Of a DNA stretch of 64,000 bases, positions 41,846-51,673 are shown piece after piece. The stretch is from Flagellimonas sp. 389. GTDB taxonomy: Bacteria; Bacteroidota; Bacteroidia; Flavobacteriales; Flavobacteriaceae. A program made the position numbers and the translations under genes. The notes under the pieces are model-generated. The model made no database searches. It saw nothing but the letters and a program-made list of their open reading frames with translations, and had not been told where the DNA came from. Position 1 is the stretch's first letter, and every line of letters begins with the position of its first letter. Location of the stretch: positions 62,001 to 126,000 of the forward strand of contig NZ_JAHCMU010000016.1 of NCBI RefSeq assembly GCF_018449435.1, given 5' to 3'.

Positions 41846-42802
41846 TTAATTAGGGCGGTTAAAAGATAGTTTAGGGTTTAGTTTCTTATGTTCGAAGTGC
41901 AATTTTTGCTGTTGTTTCACAGTAAGTGTGCTACCATCATGACTCCATCCTGGAGGTCCAAAGATATACATGAGTTTATGGGATAGCTTTTTGGATTTTT
42001 TCATGTCGTTCCAAATATCTTTAAACTCGTGTGTAAGTATAACAACAGGATTGTAGGATTCGGGTGAATGGATTACCCCATATTTTACATCTACATCATC
42101 ATCCAACTCTTTCCAAGTTCCAAATACTTTATCAAAAATATTCAAAAATCCACCGTGGTTTTTATCCAAATACTCTACATTTTGTGCATGGTGGACCTGA
42201 TGCATAGTATGGGTATTAAAAATCTTTTCTAAAAAGCCGAGTTTAGGAACGTATACGGAATGTAATTGAAATTGCCACAAAGCTTCGATACCAAGACAGA
42301 CCACTACCATTTCTGGTGGAAACCCAATTGCCGTCATCCACATGTAAAACAATGGTTTGTACAGAATAGTGAACCAACCGTTTCGAACCGCAGTACCTAA
42401 ATTAAAATTATCTGAAGAGTGATGAACAATGTGCGCTGCCCAAAGAACCCGTATTTCGTGATTGGCCCTATGGAACCAATAATACGTAAAATCATCTGCT
42501 AATTGGCATAAAATCCATACATACCAAGCATAACCAAAAGATTCGTAACCTAAAAAGTTACGTCGTACCCCATCTACCATGGGATTACAAAGCTCATAAA
42601 CTCCTTCAAAAAGGACGATAGCGAATATAACCTTAAACAAAGGACCAAGAAGTGCAGAGCCAATTCCCATAAAACCACTTGCAGCTAAATCTTTCCAATT
42701 GTACAAATGGTCATCACCATGTGTTTTGCTATAGGTAAGTTCAAACAAAATAAAAGCAATAAAAACGGGCACTCCGTAAACTAACGGGTTGGTGAAATCC
42801 AT
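41846..42802 (-). CDS. Sterol desaturase / fatty acid hydroxylase-family membrane protein
   Basis: A 318-residue membrane protein of the sterol desaturase superfamily with about four membrane helices in the first 180 residues. The di-iron His clusters are visible as HRANHEIRVLWAAHIVHHSS near residue 112 and HTMHQVHHAQN near residue 200. Substrates in this family include sterols, carotenoids and fatty acids; no neighbouring gene identifies the substrate. The C-terminal part is soluble. It is convergent with terC. Confidence 0.85.
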   Translation of the reverse strand: MDFTNPLVYGVPVFIAFILFELTYSKTHGDDHLYNWKDLAASGFMGIGSALLGPLFKVIFAIVLFEGVYELCNPMVDGVRRNFLGYESFGYAWYVWILCQLADDFTYYWFHRANHEIRVLWAAHIVHHSSDNFNLGTAVRNGWFTILYKPLFYMWMTAIGFPPEMVVVCLGIEALWQFQLHSVYVPKLGFLEKIFNTHTMHQVHHAQNVEYLDKNHGGFLNIFDKVFGTWKELDDDVDVKYGVIHSPESYNPVVILTHEFKDIWNDMKKSKKLSHKLMYIFGPPGWSHDGSTLTVKQQQKLHFEHKKLNPKLSFNRPN

Positions 42803-42869
42803 AAAGAAATATTAAGTAATTGGGTTAGCGTGCATAATACTTGAACGGAAAAATAGGCAGAAAAATGCT

Positions 42870-45497
42870 TTAAAACAAAGTTGTTTGATCAGAACCTTCA
42901 TCTTTTGATTCTATACTGTCATCGGGATAACTTATAGATTCTTCATCAATCACCTCTATCTCTTTAGTTGGCTGCTCTTCTGGCTCTTCAAACGGCAAAG
43001 ATTCTAAAACGTTAATATTTTTGACTTTCTCACTTGTCAATTGATTTCCTATAGCCCTTATTCCCTTAACGCTGATAAAATTCTCCACATCGACCTCTTG
43101 ATTGGGTTTGGCTTCTTTCCCTCTTGGTTTTGGAAATTCAATTTCGATCACTGGCCGCCAATCCGTAGATACCAACTCTAAAAAGGATTTAGGATGTTCT
43201 GAAATTACCTGTTCCTCCTTATTCGCATTCTCGATTAAAAAACGCTTAATGTAATAGCGTTCTTTTTCACCTTCATAATGAACTATGGAAATTGGTTTTT
43301 TTGGATTCCATTTTTCCAGTACTATCATATCTTCATTAAATCGGGTCAACAATTCGGGCGGTATTGTCTTTACTTTTCCTTTTTGGTCGATTATCAATAG
43401 TAAATCGTCTCCCTTAAAATCACCTAAAAGCTCTCCTCTCCCATCTACATTTAAACGTCCTACAATATCATCGAACCAAATCTTTCTTGGTTTTAGCGTT
43501 GACACTCCCTTCTCTTTCAGTTCAATTCGCTTAACAGGGTATTTGGTAACTAGATTTCCTTTGGATGCCCTCCCTTTTATCAATAAATCCGCAAAGTCCA
43601 AATCCCATTTTAGCTTCTTAATACTACCAGACTGCCTTAGCATTACGGTAATAACTTCAGCTTCGCCATTAGGGTTTGCAGAGAAATACAATACCTCGGC
43701 CGTTGCTTTTCCTGCGGCCAAGTGGTATATCTTATCCCTGGTTATACTCGTGACATTAAATCTTTTAATATAGCTGGGGCCTCCCCTGCCATCTTTATAG
43801 ACCATATTGTAAATGGTCCGCTTATCCTTTTTCTTAAAGACCGCTACATGGATGATATTCTTCCCAATAAACGTCTTCGAGTCCACCTTCGTAACCATCA
43901 TCTCGCCATTCTTGGTAAAAACAATGATGTCGTCAATGTCACTACAATCGGTCACATATTCGTCCCTTCTAAGTGAAGTGCCAATAAAACCTTCTTCCCG
44001 GTTTACGTATAATTTGGTATTTCTGATAACGACCTTTGTTGCTTCAATATCATCAAATACCTTTATTTCCGATTTGCGCTCCCGCCCTTTTCCGTATTTC
44101 TTCTTAAGTTCTTTAAAGTAGTCTATCGCATACTCCACCAAATGCGCTAAATGATGTTTGGTCTGGGCAATTCGTTCATCCAAACTATCAAGAAGCTGTT
44201 GCGCTTTTTCTAAATCAAACTTAGAGATACGCTTAATTCGGATTTCGGTCAAGCGAACAATATCATCTTCCGTTACCGCTCTTTTCAGATTTTTTGTAAA
44301 GGGTTTTAAGCCTTTATCAATAGCTGCAATTACTCCTTCCCATGTTTCCTCTTCTTCAATATCCCGATAAATTCTGTTTTCGATAAAAATACGCTCCAAC
44401 GACGCAAAATGCCACTGCTCTTCCAGCTCCCTAAGCTGTATCTCAAGCTCAGCCTTCAATAATTCCACCGTATAATCCGTTGAACGGACCAACATTTCCC
44501 TAACCCCTATAAACAAAGGTTTATTATCTTCAATAATACAGCCCAAAGGTGAAATAGAAGATTCACAAGCTGTAAATGCGTACAGTGCGTCTATCGTCTT
44601 ATCTGGAGAAATCCCACTGGGCAGATGTACTAAGATTTCAACCTCCGCTGCAGTATTGTCTTCAATCTTCTTTATTTTGATTTTCCCCTTGTCATTGGCT
44701 TTGAGGATGGAATCAATCAAGGAAGATGTGTTGGTTCCATAAGGTATCTCATTGATGACCAAGGTATTTTTATCAAACGTAGAAATTTTGGCGCGAACAC
44801 GAATCTTCCCACCGCGCATACCCTCATTATAATTGGTAACATCAATGATCCCAGCGGTTGGAAAATCTGGAAATAATTGAAAGCGCTGCCCTTTGAGATG
44901 TTTTATGGAAGCATCGATAAGTTCGTTAAAATTATGGGACAGCACCTTGGTAGACAAACCTACAGCAATACCTTCCGCACCTTGTGCCAATAAAAGCGGG
45001 AATTTAACCGGAAGATTTATAGGTTCCTTTTTTCTACCATCATAAGACAATTGCCAATCCGTAATCTTGGGACTGTACACGACGTCCAGCGCAAATTTTG
45101 AGAGCCGAGCTTCAATGTATCGTGATGCTGCCGCACTGTCGCCAGTAAGGATATTGCCCCAGTTCCCTTGCGTATCGATAAGAAGGTCCTTCTGCCCTAT
45201 TTGGACCATGGCATCGGCAATACTCGCATCACCATGGGGATGATATTGCATGGTATGCCCAACTACATTGGCAACTTTATTGTAACGACCGTCGTCCAGT
45301 TCTTTTAAGGAGTGCATTATCCGGCGCTGAACTGGTTTAAAACCATCTTCTATAGCTGGAACAGCCCGTTCCAAAATAACGTAGGATGCGTAGTCCAAAA
45401 ACCAGTCCTTGTACATTCCCGTTACTTTGGTCAATGTATCTTGGGAACCCTGTTGGTTTTCTAACCCTTCATCGTTCAGTTCTTCATTTTCGCTCAT
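42870..45497 (-). CDS. parC: DNA topoisomerase IV subunit A
   Basis: An 875-residue type IIA topoisomerase cleavage subunit. The winged-helix QPVQRRIMHSLKELDDGRYNK-type segment (KPVQRRIMHSL), the HPHGDASIADAMV motif and the catalytic Tyr in SAAASRYIEARLS near residue 130 are present. A coiled-coil tower and a degenerate C-terminal beta-pinwheel follow (about 500-780), ending in an acidic tail. No intact GyrA-box (QRRGGKG) is seen in the C-terminal domain, which favours ParC over GyrA. It lies 30 bases downstream of the ParE gene. Confidence 0.93.
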   Translation of the reverse strand: MSENEELNDEGLENQQGSQDTLTKVTGMYKDWFLDYASYVILERAVPAIEDGFKPVQRRIMHSLKELDDGRYNKVANVVGHTMQYHPHGDASIADAMVQIGQKDLLIDTQGNWGNILTGDSAAASRYIEARLSKFALDVVYSPKITDWQLSYDGRKKEPINLPVKFPLLLAQGAEGIAVGLSTKVLSHNFNELIDASIKHLKGQRFQLFPDFPTAGIIDVTNYNEGMRGGKIRVRAKISTFDKNTLVINEIPYGTNTSSLIDSILKANDKGKIKIKKIEDNTAAEVEILVHLPSGISPDKTIDALYAFTACESSISPLGCIIEDNKPLFIGVREMLVRSTDYTVELLKAELEIQLRELEEQWHFASLERIFIENRIYRDIEEEETWEGVIAAIDKGLKPFTKNLKRAVTEDDIVRLTEIRIKRISKFDLEKAQQLLDSLDERIAQTKHHLAHLVEYAIDYFKELKKKYGKGRERKSEIKVFDDIEATKVVIRNTKLYVNREEGFIGTSLRRDEYVTDCSDIDDIIVFTKNGEMMVTKVDSKTFIGKNIIHVAVFKKKDKRTIYNMVYKDGRGGPSYIKRFNVTSITRDKIYHLAAGKATAEVLYFSANPNGEAEVITVMLRQSGSIKKLKWDLDFADLLIKGRASKGNLVTKYPVKRIELKEKGVSTLKPRKIWFDDIVGRLNVDGRGELLGDFKGDDLLLIIDQKGKVKTIPPELLTRFNEDMIVLEKWNPKKPISIVHYEGEKERYYIKRFLIENANKEEQVISEHPKSFLELVSTDWRPVIEIEFPKPRGKEAKPNQEVDVENFISVKGIRAIGNQLTSEKVKNINVLESLPFEEPEEQPTKEIEVIDEESISYPDDSIESKDEGSDQTTLF

Positions 45498-45527
45498 TTA
45501 GAAAACGTGCATTTATTTGGTTTACAA

Positions 45528-47378
45528 TTAATTTTCCTCAACTAAATCAAGTTCTACTTTAAGGTTTTTTATTATAAACTCTTGTCTGTCTGGTGTATTT
45601 TTTCCCATGTAGAATTTCAATAGATTATCAATACTCATGGCCTTATCTAACATTACAGGCTCTAAACGAATATCGTCTCCGATAAAATGTTTGAACTCAT
45701 CCGGAGAAATTTCACCCAGCCCTTTAAATCGTGTTATTTCAGGTTTGCCCGTGAGCTTCTGTATGGCATCTCGCCTTTCATCTTCGCTATAGCAATAAAT
45801 GGTCTCTTTTTTATTGCGCACCCTAAAAAGCGGAGTCTGTAAGATATAGAGATGGTTTTCTTTTATCAACTCAGGAAAAAACTGTAGAAAGAAAGTAATC
45901 AGCAATAATCGTATATGCATTCCATCCACATCGGCATCCGTAGCAATTACGATGTTATTATAGCGCAAATCTTCCATGGAATCCTCGATGTTGAGTGCAG
46001 CCTGAAGCAGATTAAACTCTTCATTCTCATAAACAATCTTTTTGGACATTCCATAGGAATTCAATGGTTTTCCTCGAAGACTAAAAACAGCTTGGGTATT
46101 AACGTCACGTGATTTGGTTATGGAACCGGATGCGGAATCACCCTCAGTAATAAAAAGTGTGGACTCCAACCGCCTATCCTTCTTCATATCTTGAAGGTGA
46201 ACCCTACAATCCCGAAGTTTTTTGTTATGTAGACTAGCTTTTTTGGCGCGATCTCTTGCAAGTTTTCGAATTCCAGAAAGCTCCTTGCGTTCTTTTTCTG
46301 CTTGCACAATCTTTTTCTGGATTGCGTCTTTGGTATCTGGATTTTTATGTAAAAAATTATCTAGATACTTGCCAATAAAGTCATTGATGTAAGTCCGAAC
46401 GGTAGGCAAATCACCGCCCATATCCGTTGAGCCCAATTTTGTCTTTGTCTGACTTTCGAAAACCGGCTCCATGACCTTTATGGCTATGGCAGAAATAATT
46501 GATTTCCGAATATCAGAAGCATCATAGTTTTTCCCGTAGTGTTCACGAATGGTTCTTACCAAAGCTTCCCGAAATGCTGCTTGATGGGTTCCTCCTTGCG
46601 TCGTATGCTGTCCGTTTACAAAGGAATGATATTCTTCACTGTACTGTGTTCTGCTATGGGTAAGGGCAACTTCAATATCATTACCCTTTAAATGGATTAT
46701 GGGATACAAAAAATCTTCCTGGTTGTTATTTTCCTCTAGCAGGTCTTTTAATCCGTTTTCCGAATGAAATTTTTCACCATTGAAAATAATGGTCAGGCCT
46801 GGATTGAGATATACGTAATTTTTGAGCATGCGCTCCACATACTCATTTCGGTATTTGTATTTTTTGAAGATGGACTCATCAGGAACAAAACTGACTTTGG
46901 TACCGCGGCGTTTTGAAGAATCCATCAATTCTTCATGCATTAGGTTACCTTCGTTAAATTCAGCGGTCTTTAATTGTCCGTCCCTTACGGATTCCACTTT
47001 AAAAAAGTTGGAAAGCGCATTTACCGCTTTTGTACCCACACCATTGAGTCCAACAGATTTTTTAAATGCCCGCGTATCGTACTTCCCCCCAGTGTTCATC
47101 TTGGAAACTACATCCACTACTTTTCCCAAAGGAATGCCCCTGCCATAATCACGAACATGAACTGTATTTTCTTTAATAGCAATCTCAATGGTCTTACCCG
47201 CACCCATAACAAACTCATCGATGCAGTTGTCGATTACTTCTTTCAAAAGGATATAAATACCATCATCTGCAGAGGAACCGTCTCCCAATTTACCAATATA
47301 CATTCCTGGACGCATGCGAATATGCTCCTTCCAGTCCAGGGAACGAATATTATCCTCAGTATACTTGGTATCTGCCAT
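45528..47378 (-). CDS. parE: DNA topoisomerase IV subunit B
   Basis: A 616-residue ATPase subunit. The GHKL nucleotide site is seen in [23 protein letters not shown] and [15 protein letters not shown]. The transducer has the QTKTKLG motif, and the TOPRIM domain has TEGDSASGS and [15 protein letters not shown]. The C-terminal [12 protein letters not shown] motif is conserved. Divergent from other genes, with a candidate -7 box at 47418-47425. Transcribed together with parC. Confidence 0.94.
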   Translation of the reverse strand: MADTKYTEDNIRSLDWKEHIRMRPGMYIGKLGDGSSADDGIYILLKEVIDNCIDEFVMGAGKTIEIAIKENTVHVRDYGRGIPLGKVVDVVSKMNTGGKYDTRAFKKSVGLNGVGTKAVNALSNFFKVESVRDGQLKTAEFNEGNLMHEELMDSSKRRGTKVSFVPDESIFKKYKYRNEYVERMLKNYVYLNPGLTIIFNGEKFHSENGLKDLLEENNNQEDFLYPIIHLKGNDIEVALTHSRTQYSEEYHSFVNGQHTTQGGTHQAAFREALVRTIREHYGKNYDASDIRKSIISAIAIKVMEPVFESQTKTKLGSTDMGGDLPTVRTYINDFIGKYLDNFLHKNPDTKDAIQKKIVQAEKERKELSGIRKLARDRAKKASLHNKKLRDCRVHLQDMKKDRRLESTLFITEGDSASGSITKSRDVNTQAVFSLRGKPLNSYGMSKKIVYENEEFNLLQAALNIEDSMEDLRYNNIVIATDADVDGMHIRLLLITFFLQFFPELIKENHLYILQTPLFRVRNKKETIYCYSEDERRDAIQKLTGKPEITRFKGLGEISPDEFKHFIGDDIRLEPVMLDKAMSIDNLLKFYMGKNTPDRQEFIIKNLKVELDLVEEN

Positions 47379-47417
47379 TAATTAAGGGTTAATCCTCGCT
47401 AATATAAAATTTAGCAA

Positions 47418-47425
47418 CAAAACTA
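47418..47425 (-). promoter_or_regulatory. Bacteroidota -7 promoter box for parE-parC
   Basis: Minus-strand TAGTTTTG, exact TANNTTTG, 39 bases upstream of the parE ATG. Confidence 0.5.
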
Positions 47426-47490
47426 GAAGTGTGCGGCGCAGAAAGTAATCAACAAAAGCTGTTGATAGAATACGGTATTGCCATTAAAAA

Positions 47491-48585
47491 TTATACATTG
47501 AACCTAAAATGCATAACATCGCCGTCCTTGACCACATATTCCTTGCCTTCCACCCGCATTTTCCCTGCCTCTTTTACTTTGGATTCACTTCCGTAATTAA
47601 TGTAATCATCATAACTGATTACCTCTGCACGGATAAATCCTTTCTCAAAATCAGTATGGATAACACCCGCGGCTTGGGGCGCCGTAGCGCCTACAGGAAT
47701 GGTCCAAGCCCTAACTTCTTTGACTCCTGCCGTAAAGTAGGTTTCCAAATCCAATAACTTGTATGCTCCCCGAATCAATTTGGCTGAACCTGGCTCGGAT
47801 AGCCCTAAATCTTCCAAAAACATTTGGCGTTCTTCATAGGTTTCCAATTCGGTAATATCAGCTTCTGTGCCAACAGCCAGATAAATAACTTTGGCATTTT
47901 CTTTGGCCACGGCTTGTTTTACTTTTTCTACATACGTGTTACCATCAACAGCCGCCTCTTCATCCACATTGCAAACATACATTACGGGTTTGTCCGTAAT
48001 CAACTGCAACGGTTTTACATATTCGATTCGGTCGTCATCGCTCACTGAAATTGCACGCACAGAGGTACCCGCCTCCAGTCCATCCTTTAATATGGAAAGA
48101 ACGGCTTCTTCCTTCTGGGCCTCTTTGTTTCCTGTCCTTGCTGCTCGTTTTACTTTGTCCAATTTCTTTTCTACGCTCTCTAAATCTTTCAACTGCAACT
48201 CCATATCGATGGTCTCTTTGTCCCGTATTGGGTCTATGGAGCCATCGACATGAACAACATTGTCATTATCAAAACAACGAAGCACATGAAGAATGGCATC
48301 GGTTTCTCGAATATTTCCCAGAAATTGATTTCCTAATCCTTCTCCTTTACTGGCACCCTTTACCAAGCCGGCAATATCTACAATTTCAACTGTTGCTGGA
48401 ATAACGCGTTCTGGATTGACCAGCTCTTCCAACTTTTCTATGCGGGTATCGGGAACATTGACCACTCCAATATTGGGTTCAATGGTACAGAACGGGAAGT
48501 TGGCACTTTGTGCTTTCGCATTGGACAAACAATTGAACAAGGTCGACTTTCCTACATTGGGCAATCCTACAATACCGGCTTTCAT
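47491..48585 (-). CDS. ychF: Redox-regulated ATPase YchF
   Basis: A 364-residue OBG-family P-loop protein that binds ATP in preference to GTP and associates with the ribosome. Walker A [12 protein letters not shown] (residues 6-17), [16 protein letters not shown], a [11 protein letters not shown] (in place of the NKxD motif), a coiled-coil insertion (about 130-160) and a C-terminal TGS domain ([28 protein letters not shown]) are seen. Its promoter box is at 48652-48659. Confidence 0.95.
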   Translation of the reverse strand: [364 protein letters not shown]

Positions 48586-48651
48586 GATGAGATGTTAGAT
48601 TTAAGAATTCAGATTTCCGACTACCGAAATCCGTTTACCAATTTCAGCGTG

Positions 48652-48659
48652 CAAATATA
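48652..48659 (-). promoter_or_regulatory. Bacteroidota -7 promoter box for ychF
   Basis: Minus-strand TATATTTG, exact TANNTTTG, 66 bases upstream of the ychF ATG. Confidence 0.6.
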
Positions 48660-48690
48660 AGTTGAAGTTTTTGATGTTGAAGTGATTCTA

Positions 48691-48828
48691 TCAATACAAT
48701 ATTTGACGAATGAAAAACACGTAAAGTGCATATCCGATACTTACTATTATAGTAAAAATGGCAATTAGCGAAAGAAAGCACCCCGCTTTCTTCCAAAATC
48801 CATTATATGCTCCTTCTTTCTTTTGCAT
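48691..48828 (-). CDS. Small single-pass membrane protein, 45 aa
   Basis: A 45-codon frame below common length limits: a basic, aromatic N-terminus (MQKKEGAYNGFWKKAGC), one membrane helix (about residues 17-38: FLSLIAIFTIIVSIGYALYV), and a short tail (FFIRQILY). The positive-inside pattern is convincing for a real protein. Its ATG begins immediately after the T-run of the ferredoxin terminator, so expression would need read-through or a promoter within the hairpin region. I do not know a family. Confidence is moderate. Confidence 0.55.
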   Translation of the reverse strand: MQKKEGAYNGFWKKAGCFLSLIAIFTIIVSIGYALYVFFIRQILY

Positions 48829-48855
48829 AAAAAACCCGAATCTTTTTGATTCGGG
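48829..48855 (-). terminator. Intrinsic terminator after the ferredoxin gene
   Basis: On the minus strand, stem CCCGAATC / GATTCGGG (8 bp, 5-base loop) followed by six T residues that abut the start codon of the 45-aa frame. Confidence 0.8.
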
Positions 48856-48877
48856 CTAAATTAAGGGTTTTTTATTG

Positions 48878-49231
48878 CTATCCATCTGGATGCATGAACT
48901 TCTGTTTTCCAAGCAGTTCTTCCTCTGTTTCTACAATATCCTCATCTGGGACACAACAATCTACCGGACATACTGCTGCACATTGGGGTTCTTCATGGAA
49001 GCCCATACACTCTGTACACTTATCTGGAGATATGTAATAAATCTCATCACTAATGGGAACTTGTACTTCATCGGCATTGACAGCCTTGCCATCTGGCAGG
49101 ACCACATCACCGGAAAGCGAAGTGCCGTCACTGTAACGCCACTCATCCGCTCCCTCATAAATTGCGGTATTGGGGCACTCAGGCTCACAGGCACCACAAT
49201 TGATACATTCGTCTGTTATAATGATTGCCAT
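48878..49231 (-). CDS. Dicluster 4Fe-4S ferredoxin
   Basis: A 117-residue ferredoxin with two 4Fe-4S clusters. The first motif is [12 protein letters not shown] (residues 9-20). The second is [22 protein letters not shown] near residue 72, with the extended CxxC spacing of dicluster ferredoxins, and a loop insertion of about 40 residues lies between the clusters. It transfers electrons in the cytoplasm to unknown partners. The promoter box is at 49284-49291. It is divergent from the acyl-CoA reductase, which may be a partner or merely a neighbour. Confidence 0.93.
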   Translation of the reverse strand: MAIIITDECINCGACEPECPNTAIYEGADEWRYSDGTSLSGDVVLPDGKAVNADEVQVPISDEIYYISPDKCTECMGFHEEPQCAAVCPVDCCVPDEDIVETEEELLGKQKFMHPDG

Positions 49232-49283
49232 AATTTTCTTTTTCTCAGTATGCCGTAATCATTTTGGCATGCTTATTTTTACA

Positions 49284-49291
49284 CAAAAATA
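49284..49291 (-). promoter_or_regulatory. Bacteroidota -7 promoter box for the ferredoxin gene
   Basis: Minus-strand TATTTTTG, exact TANNTTTG, 52 bases upstream of the ferredoxin ATG. Confidence 0.55.
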
Positions 49292-49319
49292 AACCCTAGT
49301 AGTTTAGTGTACAAATATA

Positions 49320-50366
49320 ATGATGGCACACGAATCAATATTGGAAGCTTTTGTTAATCTTGGAATATACCTTAAGGATTTCTGTGAAAACCATAAAACC
49401 GATGAAAGTGGAACATATGCGGATATAGAGCATATAATTCTTAAGGCAGGACAGCAAAACGGTTGGTTCACAAGAGAAAATGTGCTGTTTTCCCTTGAGC
49501 AATGGTCGAGGGAATTGACCCATCAAAACCTAACTGAATGGCTTTCGCGTTATAATCTTGAGGAAGAACAAGAACCAAAAACCATTGGTATCGTTATGGC
49601 GGGAAACATTCCCCTAGTGGGCTTCCATGATTTTCTGTGTGTACTTTTAAGCGGTAACAATGTCTTGGCAAAATTATCCTCTAATGATACTGTGCTTCTA
49701 CCTTTTTTTGCTGAATATCTGATCAAACAAGAACCTGGTTTAAACCATTGTATGAAGTTTACCGAAGGAACATTTGAAACATATGATGCTGTAATTGCCA
49801 CTGGCAGCAACAATACCAGTCGCTATTTTGAGTATTATTTTGGTAAAAAACCAAACATCATCCGCAAAAACAGAAATGCAGTCGCTGTATTGACAGGAAA
49901 AGAAACTAAAGAACAGCTTCAGCGCTTAGGAGAAGATGTTTTTAAGTATTACGGCCTCGGATGTAGGAATGTTTCCAAATTATATGTTCCAGAAGGATAT
50001 GATTTTGATGAATTCTTTAAAGTTATTTTCAATTTTCAGGAAATAATCCATCAGCATAAATACGCCAATAATTACGATTACAACAAGGCAGTTTATCTTA
50101 TGAGCGAATTTAAGATTTTGGATAACGGATTCTTAGTACTAAAAGAAGATAAGAGCCTCTCCTCCCCCATAGCTTCCTTATTTTATGAATATTATGATTC
50201 AATTCCCAAGCTAAAGGAACAGTTAGAACTACAAAAAGACGATATTCAATGTGTAGTTTCCAAAGGATTGCTTTCAAATGAAGTTGATTTTGGTGAAACT
50301 CAAAAACCAAAGTTAAATGACTACGCTGATGGAGTAGACACCTTAGAGTTTCTATTACAACTTTAA
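49320..50366 (+). CDS. LuxC-family acyl-CoA reductase
   Basis: A 348-residue protein of the LuxC/acyl-CoA reductase family, related to aldehyde dehydrogenases. It reduces acyl-CoA (or an acyl-enzyme) to aldehyde with NADPH. The Rossmann-type GIVMAGNIPLVGFHDFLCVLLSGN segment and the catalytic Cys in YYGLGCRNVSKLYVP near residue 215 are seen. Two adjacent ATGs start the frame. No luciferase genes are present, so bioluminescence is not implied. Conserved next to ferredoxin and serC in flavobacteria. Substrate unknown. Confidence 0.85.
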   Translation: MMAHESILEAFVNLGIYLKDFCENHKTDESGTYADIEHIILKAGQQNGWFTRENVLFSLEQWSRELTHQNLTEWLSRYNLEEEQEPKTIGIVMAGNIPLVGFHDFLCVLLSGNNVLAKLSSNDTVLLPFFAEYLIKQEPGLNHCMKFTEGTFETYDAVIATGSNNTSRYFEYYFGKKPNIIRKNRNAVAVLTGKETKEQLQRLGEDVFKYYGLGCRNVSKLYVPEGYDFDEFFKVIFNFQEIIHQHKYANNYDYNKAVYLMSEFKILDNGFLVLKEDKSLSSPIASLFYEYYDSIPKLKEQLELQKDDIQCVVSKGLLSNEVDFGETQKPKLNDYADGVDTLEFLLQL

Positions 50367-50481
50367 AAGACTCGAAGAGCTTAAAGTAGTTTCCATATCC
50401 AAGAATTTTTAAGACCTTTATCGCTTGATTCAACAATAAAAACCAACTCAACTTTTTAGTGGGTTACTAGATGATTAAGAT

Positions 50482-51546
50482 ATGAAAAAGCACAATTTTA
50501 GCGCAGGACCTTGCATTTTACCACAAGAAGTAATGCTCAAAGCTTCTGAAGCCGTTATGGAACTGGATGGAATGGGTCTTTCCCTGATAGAAATATCCCA
50601 TAGAAGCAAAGAGTTTGTCGCCATCATGGAAAACGCACGTTCTTTGGCGTTAGAGCTTCTGGACTTGGAAGGAAAAGGGTATCAAGCATTATTCCTTCAA
50701 GGCGGGGCAAGTATGCAGTTTTTAATGGCTGCATTTAATCTGCTCGACAAAAAAGCAGGATATGTAAATACAGGTACCTGGAGTTTAAAAGCCATAAAGG
50801 AAGCTAAATTGTTTGGTGAAGTAGTCGAAGTGGCCTCGTCACAAGATCAAAACTTCAATTATATACCGAAAGGGTATTCCATTCCCTCAGATTTGGATTA
50901 TCTACACTTAACATCCAACAACACCATTTTTGGAACGCAGATAAAGGAATTCCCCAAGACCAATGTTCCACTCGTTTGCGACATGAGTTCCGATATTTTC
51001 TCACGCCAGATGGATTTTTCGAAATTTGATTTAATTTATGCAGGTGCTCAAAAAAATATGGGTCCGGCCGGAACTACGCTGATCGTGGTAAAAGAGGATA
51101 TTCTGGGTAAGGTATCTCGAAATATCCCTTCAATGATGGATTATGCCGTTCATATTGGAAAAGACAGTATGTTCAATACACCGCCCGTTTTCCCCGTTTA
51201 CGTTTCTATGTTGACCATGCAGTGGTTAAAAGACCTTGGCGGTATCGCTGCAATTGAAGAAATTAACGAAAGAAAAGCCAATCTTATCTATTCTGAAATA
51301 GAACTGAATCCTGTTTTCTCAGGCTTTGCCGCCAAGGAAGACCGCTCTACTATGAATGCAACTTTTAATATTACCGATGACTCTCTAAGGGAAATCTTTG
51401 ATGAAAAATGCAAGGAAGCCGGAATCAATGGAATAAACGGCCATAGGTCTGTTGGTGGTTACCGTGCATCCATGTACAATGCGCTACCCCTTGAAAGCGT
51501 AGGGGTTTTGGTGGATATTATGAGTGAACTTGAAAAGAAAGGCTAG
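50482..51546 (+). CDS. serC: Phosphoserine aminotransferase
   Basis: A 354-residue PLP aminotransferase converting 3-phosphohydroxypyruvate to phosphoserine. MKKHNFSAGPCILPQEV, SLIEISHRSKEF, LFLQGGASMQFLMAAFNL, the PLP-Lys in IYAGAQKNMGPAGTTL, and the C-terminal GHRSVGGYRASMYNALP are all characteristic. It is followed by serA, with a tandem heptamer array in the spacer. Serine synthesis from glycolysis also needs a phosphatase, which is not in the window. Confidence 0.95.
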   Translation: MKKHNFSAGPCILPQEVMLKASEAVMELDGMGLSLIEISHRSKEFVAIMENARSLALELLDLEGKGYQALFLQGGASMQFLMAAFNLLDKKAGYVNTGTWSLKAIKEAKLFGEVVEVASSQDQNFNYIPKGYSIPSDLDYLHLTSNNTIFGTQIKEFPKTNVPLVCDMSSDIFSRQMDFSKFDLIYAGAQKNMGPAGTTLIVVKEDILGKVSRNIPSMMDYAVHIGKDSMFNTPPVFPVYVSMLTMQWLKDLGGIAAIEEINERKANLIYSEIELNPVFSGFAAKEDRSTMNATFNITDDSLREIFDEKCKEAGINGINGHRSVGGYRASMYNALPLESVGVLVDIMSELEKKG

Positions 51547-51553
51547 TCCATGC

Positions 51554-51609
51554 GTTAGGCGTTAGGCGTTAGGCGTTAGGCGTTAGGCGTTAGGCGTTAG
51601 GCGTTAGGC
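51554..51609. repeat. Tandem array of eight exact GTTAGGC heptamers
   Basis: Eight uninterrupted copies of GTTAGGC fill 56 bases between serC and serA. It lies in the likely 5' untranslated region of serA. The unit resembles the degenerate GTTAGGT spacer at 14075-14100. Confidence 0.95.
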
Positions 51610-51673
51610 CAAAATAAAATCTTAAAAATAAGTCAGGAAAAATTTAACCCTTACAACCAACAATTCAACATTT

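Noticed and set aside
49320..50366. LuxC-type reductase as part of a bioluminescence operon
   Set aside because: No luxA, luxB, luxD or luxE genes are present; the gene sits next to serine synthesis genes.
51554..51609. CRISPR-like array
   Set aside because: The 7-bp units are contiguous with no spacers and no cas genes are present.
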